From the NCBI RefSeq assembly GCF_938015485.1, contig NZ_CALLVU010000056.1:1-18827 (forward strand): a stretch of DNA of 18,827 nucleotides, written 5' to 3'. The position numbers and the translations under genes are program-made. Positions 1 through 8,239 of this stretch are shown here, one piece after another (positions within the stretch are counted from its first letter, which is position 1; every line of letters begins with the position of its first letter). This stretch comes from an uncultured Lachnoanaerobaculum sp. GTDB taxonomy: Bacteria > Bacillota > Clostridia > Lachnospirales > Lachnospiraceae. The notes beneath the pieces are model-generated. The model saw only the letters and a program-made list of their open reading frames with translations, ran no database searches and was not told the origin of the DNA.

Positions 1-60
1 AAAAATCAGTATATCAAAAAAAATATTACAGTTTTAGGAAATATAAAATAAAATTAGGAG

Positions 61-168
61 ATGAAAATGTTACAGAACCAGAGATTATTAGAACAGATAA
101 AAAATAGTTTTTCTCAGATGGACAAAATAATTTTGTTGATAACATCTTTCCCCCTATCTTGCCTTTAA
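61..168 (+). CDS. Possible 35-codon small ORF, convergent with the permease gene
   Basis: A TAGGAG sequence overlaps the first ATG at 61, and a second in-frame ATG lies at 67. The frame stays open to a TAA at 166-168. The peptide begins MKMLQNQRLLEQIKNS and has a short hydrophobic end. It runs about 15 bp into the 3' end of the convergent permease gene. It matches no family I know. It may be chance, a small peptide, or the intact start of a gene whose remainder was lost when the operon end was joined here. The rest of positions 1-153 is AT-rich, and I see no convincing terminator for the operon in it. Confidence 0.2.
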   Translation: MKMLQNQRLLEQIKNSFSQMDKIILLITSFPLSCL

Positions 169-1089
169 GAAAGGCTTACCGTTTGCCGCCGGTACTCTTG
201 TACTTCCCACTACAAATACCAGCGCAAGTATTGTAACCACATAAGGAATCATTGATACAAGGTTCGGTGATACCGCATTACCCGCTCCGAGCAAAGCCTT
301 GATACCGTTACAAAGTCCAAAGAGCAGACAAGCCTTGAATGCTCCCTGCGGCTTAAACTTTCCGAAAATAACAGCTGCAATGGCAATGAATCCCTGTCCG
401 ACTATTACCGCCGGTCTGAACTGACTTACTGTAGCCAGTGTAACAAAAGCTCCTCCAAGTCCTGCAAGGAAGCCTGAAAGTATTACACAGATATATCTTG
501 TACGATATACATTCACTCCCAAAGTGGCACAGGCCTGCGGATGCTCTCCTACAGCTCTAAGATGCATTCCGAACTTTGTTTTATAGAATACAAACCACAC
601 TACGGCAACCAGTATAAAACTAAGATAAGCTACAATATATGTTGAAAAAACATTGTATCCGAAAGATCCTGAAGGGAACATTCCGTCAAAAAGCTTAGGC
701 AACTTTGAAGCCGTATCAAGTGCAGGTGAATCCGACGAGTTGTCAAATATCGCCTTGCAAAGGAATACCGCAAGTCCCGGACCTATAAAGTTTATTGCTG
801 TACCGGATATAGTCTGGTCCGCTCCGAACTGTATACAGGCAACCGCATGAATAACACCAAGTATTGCACCGCTAAGTCCTCCTGCAAAAAATCCGAGCCA
901 GCCGTTGCCGCTGAAATACGCTACACAGGCTCCTATAAAAGCGCCTATTGTCATCATACCTTCAATACCGATATTTATAACACCGCTTCTCTCCGAAAAA
1001 CATGATCCCAGAGCCGCCAAAAGAAGCGGAGGAGTCGCTATCAATATAGCATTTATCAAAAGCCCTAAATCCTTTATTAAAACTTCCAT
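154..1089 (-). CDS. Nucleoside ABC transporter permease (second permease, NupQ-like)
   Basis: This 311-residue integral membrane protein of the BPD_transp_2 family (the RbsC/BMP-associated permease group) has about eight or more hydrophobic segments along its length. The conserved N-terminal stretch SGVINIGIEGMM and the cytoplasmic loop LRAVGEHPQACATLGV, which should contact the ATPase, are both present. It would pair with the 355-residue permease to form the membrane channel of a purine/pyrimidine nucleoside importer, by analogy with NupP/NupQ of Bacillus subtilis and NupB/NupC of lactococci. Its ATG at 1089 shares one base with the TAA of the upstream permease, so the two are translationally coupled. 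It is the last gene of the minus-strand operon. The nucleoside substrate is inferred from the udp and BMP lipoprotein neighbours; the family alone does not fix it. Confidence 0.88.
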   Translation of the reverse strand: MEVLIKDLGLLINAILIATPPLLLAALGSCFSERSGVINIGIEGMMTIGAFIGACVAYFSGNGWLGFFAGGLSGAILGVIHAVACIQFGADQTISGTAINFIGPGLAVFLCKAIFDNSSDSPALDTASKLPKLFDGMFPSGSFGYNVFSTYIVAYLSFILVAVVWFVFYKTKFGMHLRAVGEHPQACATLGVNVYRTRYICVILSGFLAGLGGAFVTLATVSQFRPAVIVGQGFIAIAAVIFGKFKPQGAFKACLLFGLCNGIKALLGAGNAVSPNLVSMIPYVVTILALVFVVGSTRVPAANGKPFLKAR

Positions 1090-2156
1090 TATACCGCTCC
1101 CTTCTTTCCGTGATTCAAGAAAATACTTCTGAACAAACTTGATATTGCAATAAACAATATGATTACACCCATTATAATATCCACAACCTCTGAAGGTGCA
1201 TTTACAAGTGAAAGCTTACTTCCGCCATACTTCATAGCGCCATAGAAGATACCTGCAAATATACATGCTATAGGATTTGAAGAAGCTATAAGGGCTACTG
1301 TAATTCCCTGAAAGCCGTATCCTTCCTGACCTGAAAACTGTGATATTCTTCCGCTCATACCCATCAGCTGTATCGCACCTCCGATACCTGCCAAAGCTCC
1401 CGAAAACGCCATTGCTGTAAGAAATGATTTTCCGGTATCTATACCTGCATACTGTGCGGCCGTGTTACTGAAACCTACCGCACGAAGCTTAAATCCGAGT
1501 GTAGTCTTGTTTATAACAAACCAAACAATTATTGCAAATACAACAGCTATAATAAAGCCCCAGTTTGCAGCTGATGCACCGGTTGCCTCTATTATAGACT
1601 TAGGCGCCAAGATTCTTGCAGTATCTGCAATATCCTTTGTAGCCTCACCGCCGCTTTCCTTATGTATTACAGTCAAATTCACTATAAAATTTGACAGATA
1701 AAATGCAATCCAGTTAAACATAATATATGACAAGACTTCATTCACACCTTTTTTTATCTTCAAAAGCCCTACTATCGCTCCCCAGATACCTCCTGCAAGT
1801 GCGGCACCTATAAAGCAAAGCGGTATATGTATAATTGCAGGTGCTTTTATAAGAATACCTATTACACAGGCTGTAAGAGAACCTACTACAAACTGTCCCT
1901 CGGCACCTATATTAAATACGCCCGTCTTAAATGAAAAAGCCACACTGAGTCCTGTGAATATAAGCGGAGCGGCATATATAAGACACCAAATCATAAACTT
2001 AGGCTTGCCGAAGATACCTTTTAACAGCTGTCTGTACGCCTCAAGAGGATTTATCTTTGCCACCGAAAGCAGAATTGCACCTACTATAAACCCCAATATT
2101 ATTGATAAAAGAGTATAAAAAGCATTGCTTGAAAGTATACCGTTTTTCTTACTCAT
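1089..2156 (-). CDS. Nucleoside ABC transporter permease (first permease, NupP-like)
   Basis: A 355-residue polytopic membrane protein of the BPD_transp_2 family. It starts with a hydrophobic helix at about residues 12-32, followed by several more. It carries the family signatures TGVFNIGAEGQF at about residues 80-90 and the loop LGFKLRAVGFSNTAAQYAG that couples to the ATPase. It is longer than its partner permease, as is usual in the BmpA/NupABC type, where the first permease has an extra N-terminal membrane segment. Its start overlaps the 3' end of the ATPase gene by 8 bp and its stop overlaps the next permease by 1 bp, indicating one coupled transcript. Its likely role is half of the translocation path for nucleosides delivered by the lipoprotein encoded upstream. 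Confidence 0.88.
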   Translation of the reverse strand: MSKKNGILSSNAFYTLLSIILGFIVGAILLSVAKINPLEAYRQLLKGIFGKPKFMIWCLIYAAPLIFTGLSVAFSFKTGVFNIGAEGQFVVGSLTACVIGILIKAPAIIHIPLCFIGAALAGGIWGAIVGLLKIKKGVNEVLSYIMFNWIAFYLSNFIVNLTVIHKESGGEATKDIADTARILAPKSIIEATGASAANWGFIIAVVFAIIVWFVINKTTLGFKLRAVGFSNTAAQYAGIDTGKSFLTAMAFSGALAGIGGAIQLMGMSGRISQFSGQEGYGFQGITVALIASSNPIACIFAGIFYGAMKYGGSKLSLVNAPSEVVDIIMGVIILFIAISSLFRSIFLNHGKKGAV

Positions 2157-3666
2157 CTTTTTTTCCTCCTGCCATCAAAAGTCCAAGTTCCTTCTCATCG
2201 GCATCCTCACCCATGACTTCACCTGTAATCCGACCTCCGAATATAACCTCAATCCTGTCTGAGAGGTTCATAATCTCGTCAAGCTCAAATGATACCAATA
2301 AAACCGCCTTATTCTTATTCCTTTGCTCCACCAGATATCTGTGCACAAACTCAATAGCACCTACATCCAGACCTCTTGTAGGATTGACCGCAATCAAAAG
2401 ATCCGAATCGTTAGTCACCTCTCTGGCTATAATTACCTTTTGCTGGTTTCCTCCCGATAAAGTCTTTGCCGCCTTTTTGGCGCTGTCTTTCGGTCTGATA
2501 TCAAACTTTTCTATAAGCTTGTTTGCATGTGATTCTATGTTTTTCTCATTGAGTATACCCCTTTTTGAGAAAGGCTCATTCTCAAAGTTTTGAAGTATAA
2601 GGTTTTCAGCCACACTGAAATCAAGCACAAGTCCGTGCTTTTGTCTGTCCTCAGGTATACTTGTAATACCCATATCAAAACTCTGTCTCGGTGTTACATT
2701 AAAGGCATCCTTACCAAGTATGGTAACGCTTCCGGACTCGGCCTTTTTCAGTCCTGTAAGTATCTCAACCAATTCGGACTGACCGTTACCGTCCACTCCT
2801 GCAATACCCACTATCTCACCTCTTCTTACATCAAGACAAAGAGATTTGAGTATATCCGCCTTTCTGTAGTCCTTTGCACAAAGATCCTTCACACAAAGTA
2901 CCACCTCTCCCGGCTCTCTTTTTTCTTTCTCTACAGAGAATGAAACATCTCTACCTACCATCATGGCGGCAAGTTCGCTCTCACTTGTAGTCTTTACATC
3001 CACAGTGTTTATATACTTTCCATGTCTTATGATAGTACATGAATCGGCACAAGCCTTTATTTCCTTCAGCTTATGTGTGATAAGTATTACCGACTTTCCG
3101 TCATTTGTAAGACTCTTTATGATATCTATAAGTTCAAGTATCTCCTGCGGTGTCAGTGAAGCGGTAGGCTCATCAAGTATAAGAGTCTTTGCACCTCTGT
3201 ACAATACCTTCAAAATCTCCACTCTTTGCTGCATACCTACAGAGATATCCTCAATCTTGGCGTCCGGATCCACTGCCAGACCGTATCTTTTGGAAAGCTC
3301 CACTATCTTCTCTCTTGATTTTTTCAAATCCAATACAAGTCCCTTGGTATCTTCCATGCCCAGTGCAATATTTTCGGTAACGGTAAAAGGCGGTATAAGC
3401 ATAAAATGCTGATGCACCATTCCTATTCCCAAATCTATCGCTCTTTGCGGAGTACCGATGACCGTTTCCTTCCCGTCTATGAATATTTTTCCTGAAGTAG
3501 GATGGTATAAACCGTATAAAATATTCATAAGTGTGGATTTACCTGCACCGTTTTCTCCCAAAATAGCATGAACCTCTCCCTTTTTTACCGTGAGATTGAT
3601 ACCATCATTTGCAACAAAATCGCCAAACTTCTTGACTATGTTTTGCATTTCGACAGCTGTGTCCAT
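2149..3666 (-). CDS. Nucleoside ABC transporter ATP-binding protein with two ATPase domains (NupO-like)
   Basis: A 505-residue protein with two tandem ABC ATPase domains, the architecture of RbsA/MglA and BMP-linked transporters. Domain 1 has Walker A GENGAGKST at 37-45, signature SVGMQQR at 142-148 and Walker B LILDEP at 162-167. Domain 2 has a degenerate Walker A (GVDGNGQSE, about 290-298, with no lysine), a canonical signature LSGGNQQK at 403-410, and NPTRGLD near 428-434 where DEP would normally be. Such asymmetry is normal for this family and suggests one catalytic and one structural site. It powers nucleoside import with the two downstream permeases. A strong AAGGAGGG sits just upstream of the ATG. 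The yjjW stop is 32 bp upstream, so the ATPase is read together with the glycyl radical genes. Confidence 0.92.
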   Translation of the reverse strand: MDTAVEMQNIVKKFGDFVANDGINLTVKKGEVHAILGENGAGKSTLMNILYGLYHPTSGKIFIDGKETVIGTPQRAIDLGIGMVHQHFMLIPPFTVTENIALGMEDTKGLVLDLKKSREKIVELSKRYGLAVDPDAKIEDISVGMQQRVEILKVLYRGAKTLILDEPTASLTPQEILELIDIIKSLTNDGKSVILITHKLKEIKACADSCTIIRHGKYINTVDVKTTSESELAAMMVGRDVSFSVEKEKREPGEVVLCVKDLCAKDYRKADILKSLCLDVRRGEIVGIAGVDGNGQSELVEILTGLKKAESGSVTILGKDAFNVTPRQSFDMGITSIPEDRQKHGLVLDFSVAENLILQNFENEPFSKRGILNEKNIESHANKLIEKFDIRPKDSAKKAAKTLSGGNQQKVIIAREVTNDSDLLIAVNPTRGLDVGAIEFVHRYLVEQRNKNKAVLLVSFELDEIMNLSDRIEVIFGGRITGEVMGEDADEKELGLLMAGGKKDE

Positions 3667-3698
3667 TCTCCCTCCTTATCAAGTCTTTTATATATTTG

Positions 3699-4541
3699 CT
3701 ATATCAGCACAATATCACTGAACCCGTTTTTTATTGCTATATCTTTAGCTTCATTCATCTCTTCATTTGTAGGACTTCTAAAGTCTCTGTATTCTTTTCT
3801 TACACCGTTTTTCCTGTACGCGATAATCTTGTACCTTATATTTTCTGTTTTAAGGAAAGGAGCAAGCTCCTTTGAAGTATCATAAACCGTCTTTCTAAAG
3901 TCAAAAAGCTCGGGTACAACTACAGTCCTTACTTCAAAAAGCTTGCCTATCCCCGCCAAATATCTTGCATTATTCAGTACAATATCATTTCCGACATCGG
4001 TAACCTTTATATGCTCATTATAATCATACGCTTTAATATCAAGCATCACTCCGTCACAAACTTCCAATAAGTCATCAAACTTTCTGAAGTCTATACTTCC
4101 GTTGCTGTCAATCATTGTACTTAGTCCCGCCTGCTTACAAAGAATAAACACCTCTCTCATAAAATCAGGATACAGGCTGCATTCACCTCCTGAAAAAGTG
4201 ATACCTCTGATAAAAGGTACATTTTCACATATCTTATCAAAGGTCTCTTTAGAGGTCATCTTGACAATCCTCGGAGTGGCGCCGTGCCTGCAAACCTTGA
4301 TACAGGTATCACAGGCTATACACTTTTGCGGTTCAAATGCCACCTTGCCGTCTTTAACGCTCAGTGCGGCTGTGGGACATGTAGGCACACAATCCATACA
4401 GTTTATGCAAAGATTTCTTGTCTCGGGATTGTGACAGTATTTACAATTGAAATTGCAGCCCTGTAGGAATATAGCCGTTCTGTTGCCCGGTCCGTCCACA
4501 CTGCTGAAAGGTATTATCTTATTGACATAGGCACTGTACAC
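3699..4541 (-). CDS. yjjW: YjjW-family glycyl radical enzyme activase (radical SAM protein)
   Basis: A 280-residue radical SAM protein. The SAM-binding cluster motif is C29-x3-C33-x2-C36 within LQGCNFNCKYCHNPE. It is followed by two ferredoxin-type [4Fe-4S] motifs: C45/C48/C51/C55 and C74/C77/C80/C84. An SGGE motif lies at 117-120. This layout (radical SAM plus inserted two-cluster domain) is that of glycyl radical enzyme activases, and the length matches YjjW (about 287 residues in E. coli). It should cleave S-adenosylmethionine to form the glycyl radical on the adjacent YjjI. The start is GTG at 4541, sharing one base with the TAG of yjjI, which fits a fixed stoichiometry. It needs anaerobic conditions. 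YjjW assignment rests mainly on the YjjI partner; other activases look alike. Confidence 0.88.
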   Translation of the reverse strand: MYSAYVNKIIPFSSVDGPGNRTAIFLQGCNFNCKYCHNPETRNLCINCMDCVPTCPTAALSVKDGKVAFEPQKCIACDTCIKVCRHGATPRIVKMTSKETFDKICENVPFIRGITFSGGECSLYPDFMREVFILCKQAGLSTMIDSNGSIDFRKFDDLLEVCDGVMLDIKAYDYNEHIKVTDVGNDIVLNNARYLAGIGKLFEVRTVVVPELFDFRKTVYDTSKELAPFLKTENIRYKIIAYRKNGVRKEYRDFRSPTNEEMNEAKDIAIKNGFSDIVLI

Positions 4542-6085
4542 TAGCGCACTTTCCTCTCAAGTATCTTGCCGTTGTGCTTTGCGCCCATACCGAGTGCCGT
4601 AGTATCCTGAAGTACACTCTCGCCCTTTTCAAGCTTTTCAATCTCGGATCTCTTTACAAGATATCCTGTAATTCTTATTACATCCGAGTCTGAAGAATAG
4701 AATGAAAGGTATCTGATATTTTCTTTCATTGCACCCTTTATAATATCAAGTACATATTCATGGTTTTTGTGTACCGTAAGGTCTATAGGGAATATATCAC
4801 CTGTTCCTGAAGGGAAATACTTGTGGAACTTGGCACAATGCTTAAGGTGATCCAAAAGATTTGTCGGCTCCTCACCTATCGGAATTCTTGTTCCCGGTGA
4901 TACCTTGACATCACTTGCAATACCTACCTGTGCGTGAAGTAAGAAATGTCCGTCTGTACCCTCACAGTACTTATTGAAATGATTTTTATTGAAATCATCT
5001 ATTATATCCATTATCTCTACAGCCAGCTTATCGGCTACCTCGCTGTGACCGTATCTGCCATCTATACCCTCTTTTTCAAGAAGAATATTTACAGCCTCAG
5101 CAAGACCTACCAGACCGAACATGGCGGAGAATCTCTCCCTGCTTATAAAGCCTTCCTTTGCAAGGAAATTGTTCTCAAAGAAACCGCTCTCCTCCACCTC
5201 AAACTTTATTCTCTCATCCATATATCTTGCCATAATATCCATAACATAAGGCAAGGTGTTTTTCTTAAAGTCTTCGATATTCTTAGCTCTCTTTGCAATA
5301 TTGCCCAAGATCATTCTTGCAAGTGTATATGAACCGCCTCCAAGCAAAAGTCCGTTGTAGCAGCTTGCAATAACATACTTTTCTCCAAGCTCACCGCAAA
5401 ACATCTTATGGTTTGCAAATGAAGGCTTTGCACTGTGAAGTGCCGTATTTATCGCCATAAGCGCAAACTCGTCGCTTGTCACCTCAGGATCGTACTTCAA
5501 TGTGATATTCGGCACCGCCTGCTCAAGCTCGGCCTCCACCTCAAGAATTATCCTTCCTGCCAATGTGTCCTTAGGTCCGATATTTGCATGTGAGAATGAG
5601 TCCAAAATAGTTCTGTCCATATTTATAAAGAACAGTTTTATCATCTTCTTTGCCAAATCTCTGTCCATATCCTGTACAAAAGGATCCAAAAGTTCATCTA
5701 ATTGACCTACATAAACAGGGAAATTGGTTACGCTCGGAACATGGCGATAGAAAATAAGCAGTGAATTCAATGCTTCGTACAAATCCTTAGGAGGATCAAG
5801 CTGTAAAAACTTGCTTCCCTCTCTCATAAACTTTGCATAGTCAGGTATTATATATCTCGGTCTTAGCGGTGCATGACCCTCAAACAAATCACAAATACAC
5901 TGGCTGTCTATCTCCGCGTTAAGAAGCTCATCCAAACCTTCAGGCAAATCAAGCACTTCAAGAAGTGAGTCTGCATGATTGGCCATGGTAGCCACTTTCT
6001 GCTCATGAGTAAGGCTCGGACTCTTTACGGTCTTTAGCATACTCTCTCTGATTTCATTAACTTTATCTAAGCTGATGTCTCTCAT
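4541..6085 (-). CDS. yjjI: YjjI-family glycyl radical enzyme (DUF3029), substrate not established
   Basis: A 514-residue protein, much shorter than pyruvate formate-lyase (about 760) and of the size expected for YjjI. The C-terminal glycyl radical loop is RITGYL, with the likely radical glycine at residue 474, 41 residues from the end. A cysteine in IASCYNGL (residue 242) is a good candidate for the thiyl radical; C230 is nearby. Its immediate partner is the activase YjjW. In E. coli yjjI-yjjW lie beside the deoCABD deoxynucleoside catabolism operon, and here they lie inside a nucleoside uptake cluster, so a role in nucleoside or deoxyribose breakdown is a reasonable inference, not a demonstrated fact. 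GGAG is placed 4 bp before the ATG at 6085. The 101 bp upstream contain strong hairpins that could set its expression relative to the lipoprotein. Confidence 0.88.
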   Translation of the reverse strand: MRDISLDKVNEIRESMLKTVKSPSLTHEQKVATMANHADSLLEVLDLPEGLDELLNAEIDSQCICDLFEGHAPLRPRYIIPDYAKFMREGSKFLQLDPPKDLYEALNSLLIFYRHVPSVTNFPVYVGQLDELLDPFVQDMDRDLAKKMIKLFFINMDRTILDSFSHANIGPKDTLAGRIILEVEAELEQAVPNITLKYDPEVTSDEFALMAINTALHSAKPSFANHKMFCGELGEKYVIASCYNGLLLGGGSYTLARMILGNIAKRAKNIEDFKKNTLPYVMDIMARYMDERIKFEVEESGFFENNFLAKEGFISRERFSAMFGLVGLAEAVNILLEKEGIDGRYGHSEVADKLAVEIMDIIDDFNKNHFNKYCEGTDGHFLLHAQVGIASDVKVSPGTRIPIGEEPTNLLDHLKHCAKFHKYFPSGTGDIFPIDLTVHKNHEYVLDIIKGAMKENIRYLSFYSSDSDVIRITGYLVKRSEIEKLEKGESVLQDTTALGMGAKHNGKILERKVR

Positions 6086-6099
6086 ATTACTCCATTCTA

Positions 6100-6171
6100 T
6101 AAGGGTTTACCCTTAAATATACCTACGAAATTCATAGATATATTTAAGGGGGCAGCAATAGATTGCTGCCC
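6100..6171 (-). promoter_or_regulatory. Intercistronic hairpin cluster between the lipoprotein gene and yjjI
   Basis: Three inverted repeats fill most of the 101-bp gap. (a) 6150-6159 pairs with 6162-6171 (GGGCAGCAAT arms, 10 bp). (b) 6110-6121 pairs with 6139-6150 (12 bp) and continues inward as 6123-6129 with 6131-6137; one position is a C/A mismatch as plus-strand RNA but a U-G wobble as minus-strand RNA, which favours function in the minus transcript. (c) TAAGGG at 6100-6105 pairs with CCCTTA at 6110-6115, competing with (b). No U-run follows either large stem, so simple intrinsic termination is unlikely. Protection of the lipoprotein mRNA 3' end, partial read-through control, or a two-state switch are the options. 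Confidence 0.7.
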
Positions 6172-6186
6172 GATAGAATATATTGT

Positions 6187-7299
6187 TTAGTCAAGCTCGT
6201 AGATATCACCGTACTTAGCTTCAAAATCAGCCTTTGTCTTAGGTACTACAATATCACCTGAAATGATCTTAGCCTTTACATCTTCAACTTCCTTCAAAAC
6301 CTCAGGATCAAGGTTGTCTGTTGTAGGTGCTATATCAACACCGCCGTCCTTTAATGTATAAGTCTTAACACCTGATTTGTACTCTCCGTCAAGTGCAGCC
6401 TTAGCCTCATCATATACCGCATTGTCAACTCTCTTCATAGCTGAAGTGAGGATAGTCTTAGGTGCAACCTTAGACTGGTCGGAGTCAACACCGATAGCCC
6501 AGATGCCTGCTTCCTTACATCCGTCAATAACACCGAGACCTGTACCGCCTGCAGCATGGAAGATAACGTCCGCCTTGTTTGCCACCATATTGTTGGCTGC
6601 CGTCTTACCTGCACCTGTATCTGCAAAGCTGTTTACATTGTTTTGTAAGATAGTTGCATCCTTATTGGCATCCTTAACACCTGCAAGATATCCGTATCCG
6701 AACTCATTCATAGTATCTGTTGACATACCTATAACAAGACCTACAGTGTTTGACTTGGTTGTCTTTCCTGCAACATAGCCTACAAGGTAAGAAGCCTGTG
6801 CCTGCTCAAACATAAGACATGCTACATTGTCAAGCTTTATTGATGAATCATCGACAATAGCGAACTTCTTATCAGGGTTTTTCTCAGCTTCGGACTTAAG
6901 CGCATCTGCAAGCTGATATCCTATACAGATAATAAGGTCATAGTCATCATCAACCAATGTCTCGATATTCGGAACATAGTCTGAATCAGTCTTTGACTCC
7001 AAGTACTTTGCCTGAATGCCGAGCTCCTTCTGTGCTCTTTGAAGACCTTCCCAAGCCGACTGGTTGAATGAACCGTCATTAACACCGCCTACATCGGTAA
7101 CCATACCTACCTTAAATTCTGTTGCGGCCTTCTTCTCACCTGCATCAGCCTTGCTCTCGTCAGCCTTACTCTCTCCATCCTTGCTTTCCTCAGCCTTTGA
7201 AGAGCCGTCTACCTTAGGTTCTGATGAGCCTGATGAGCAAGCTACAAGTGAAAATCCCATAAGTGTTGCCATAGCGATAGCCAATAATCTTTTCTTCAT
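6187..7299 (-). CDS. BMP-family nucleoside-binding lipoprotein (PnrA/TmpC/NupN-like)
   Basis: A 370-residue lipoprotein. Residues 1-20 form a signal peptide with lipobox LVAC, and lipidation is expected at Cys21. A low-complexity Ser/Lys/Glu/Asp linker (about 22-60) tethers the binding domain to the membrane. The mature domain begins KVGMVTDVGGVNDGSFNQSA, the hallmark of the BMP/PnrA family, which binds purine (and some pyrimidine) nucleosides. It should hand substrate to the ATPase/permease set encoded further down. An AAGGAGG lies just upstream of the ATG at 7299. A promoter of its own lies at 7347-7375, so it can be transcribed apart from udp. Unusually, its transporter partners are separated from it by yjjI and yjjW. 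High lipoprotein to transporter ratios are typical and may be set by the hairpins downstream. Confidence 0.92.
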   Translation of the reverse strand: MKKRLLAIAMATLMGFSLVACSSGSSEPKVDGSSKAEESKDGESKADESKADAGEKKAATEFKVGMVTDVGGVNDGSFNQSAWEGLQRAQKELGIQAKYLESKTDSDYVPNIETLVDDDYDLIICIGYQLADALKSEAEKNPDKKFAIVDDSSIKLDNVACLMFEQAQASYLVGYVAGKTTKSNTVGLVIGMSTDTMNEFGYGYLAGVKDANKDATILQNNVNSFADTGAGKTAANNMVANKADVIFHAAGGTGLGVIDGCKEAGIWAIGVDSDQSKVAPKTILTSAMKRVDNAVYDEAKAALDGEYKSGVKTYTLKDGGVDIAPTTDNLDPEVLKEVEDVKAKIISGDIVVPKTKADFEAKYGDIYELD

Positions 7300-7346
7300 T
7301 TTTCCTCCTTAAAATGAACAAACATTAAATAAAAAATATCAATTTA

Positions 7347-7375
7347 AGTATAAACCATAAGTTATTTGTAATCAA
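7347..7375 (-). promoter_or_regulatory. Sigma-A type promoter for the lipoprotein gene
   Basis: On the minus strand, TTGATT (7375-7370) and TATACT (7352-7347) are separated by exactly 17 bp in an AT-rich intergenic stretch. The -10 ends 47 bp before the ATG at 7299, giving a leader of about 40 nt with an AAGGAGG. This would allow the lipoprotein gene, and perhaps the genes after it, to be expressed independently of udp. Confidence 0.65.
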
Positions 7376-7396
7376 GTTGTTATATTTAAATAAGAT

Positions 7397-8176
7397 TTAT
7401 ATATTTTTATTTTTCCTTATCATTATTCTGATAGCTTCCACAGCCGTCTTGATAGCGGCACTTGTATCATGTACCTGCTCATTACTAAGACCCTTTTTGG
7501 CTCTTTCCTGATTGGCAATCGCCAAAAATACGGATCCGATTTTCACTCCGAGATATGAGGCTACAGTGAAAAGTGCAGCAGACTCCATCTCCGACGCAAG
7601 CGTGCCAAGTCTTAACCAAGCTTCCCATTTATCCATAAGCTCATAGCTTACAGGCTTATTCTCAGGCTCATGCTGACCGTAGAAAGCATCCTTACATTGT
7701 ACCACTCCTATATGCGACTTAAACTTAAGCTCATCGGCGGCTTCCTTAAGCGCACTCAATACCTCAAAATCCGCCACCGCCGGAAACTCTATCGGCGCAT
7801 ACTCCTTACTCGTACCTTCCATCCTTATGGCACCGTTTGCTATAACAAGGTCTCCTCCGCATACATCAAGCTTCATACCTCCACAGGTACCTACTCTGAT
7901 AAATGTATCCGCACCGCATCTTACAAGCTCTTCAAGTGCTATAGCCGCTGACGGACCGCCTATACCTGTAGATGTCACCGATACCTTCTCACCGTCTATA
8001 AGCCCTGTGTATGTAACAAACTCTCTGCTGTCCGCCACAAGCTTTGCATCATCAAAATATGCCGCAATCTTCTCACATCTTTTCGGATCTCCGGGAAGTA
8101 TGACATACTTTCCGACTTCTCCTTTACCTACTCCGATATGATACTGTACTCCTGCTCCCTCAGTATAATCAATCAT
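7397..8176 (-). CDS. udp: Uridine phosphorylase
   Basis: A 259-residue member of the PNP/UDP nucleoside phosphorylase family. It should split uridine with phosphate into uracil and ribose-1-phosphate in the cytoplasm. Motifs: VILPGDPKR at about 26-34 (phosphate site), STGIGGPS at about 69-76, RVGTCGGM around 94-101, the uridine-phosphorylase-like stretch QCKDAFYGQHEPE at about 160-172, and ASEMESAALF (ribose-binding Met-Glu) near 194-203. The length fits Udp (about 253). The paralogous purine phosphorylase DeoD is the main alternative, but the YGQHEPE segment favours Udp. It is the first gene of the cluster, 97 bp ahead of the lipoprotein gene, with a GAAGGG ribosome binding site and a near-consensus promoter. 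It links import to salvage and is the best local evidence for the transporter substrate. Confidence 0.88.
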   Translation of the reverse strand: MIDYTEGAGVQYHIGVGKGEVGKYVILPGDPKRCEKIAAYFDDAKLVADSREFVTYTGLIDGEKVSVTSTGIGGPSAAIALEELVRCGADTFIRVGTCGGMKLDVCGGDLVIANGAIRMEGTSKEYAPIEFPAVADFEVLSALKEAADELKFKSHIGVVQCKDAFYGQHEPENKPVSYELMDKWEAWLRLGTLASEMESAALFTVASYLGVKIGSVFLAIANQERAKKGLSNEQVHDTSAAIKTAVEAIRIMIRKNKNI

Positions 8177-8210
8177 ACTATTTTCCCTTCAAATTTTAAA
8201 ATTTAGATTC

Positions 8211-8239
8211 ATTATATCTGCATCTTATGTAAGCGTCAA
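8211..8239 (-). promoter_or_regulatory. Near-consensus promoter of udp with overlapping inverted repeat
   Basis: On the minus strand TTGACG (8239-8234) and a perfect TATAAT (8216-8211) are 17 bp apart. The -35 box sits inside a perfect 7-bp inverted repeat, CTTATGT at 8224-8230 and ACATAAG at 8239-8245, with an 8-bp gap, a placement expected of a repressor operator. The start point should lie near 8204, inside a 14-bp palindrome. The regulator is unknown; nothing in the window encodes an obvious one. Confidence 0.75.

Noticed and set aside
161..175. GCCTTT/AAAGGC hairpin as terminator of the nucleoside operon
   Set aside because: It lies within the permease coding sequence and has no U-run after it on the minus strand.
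4102..4434. Plus-strand ORFs opposite the transporter, yjjW and yjjI genes
   Set aside because: They are shadows of well-supported minus-strand genes, with no matching ribosome binding sites or recognisable domains.
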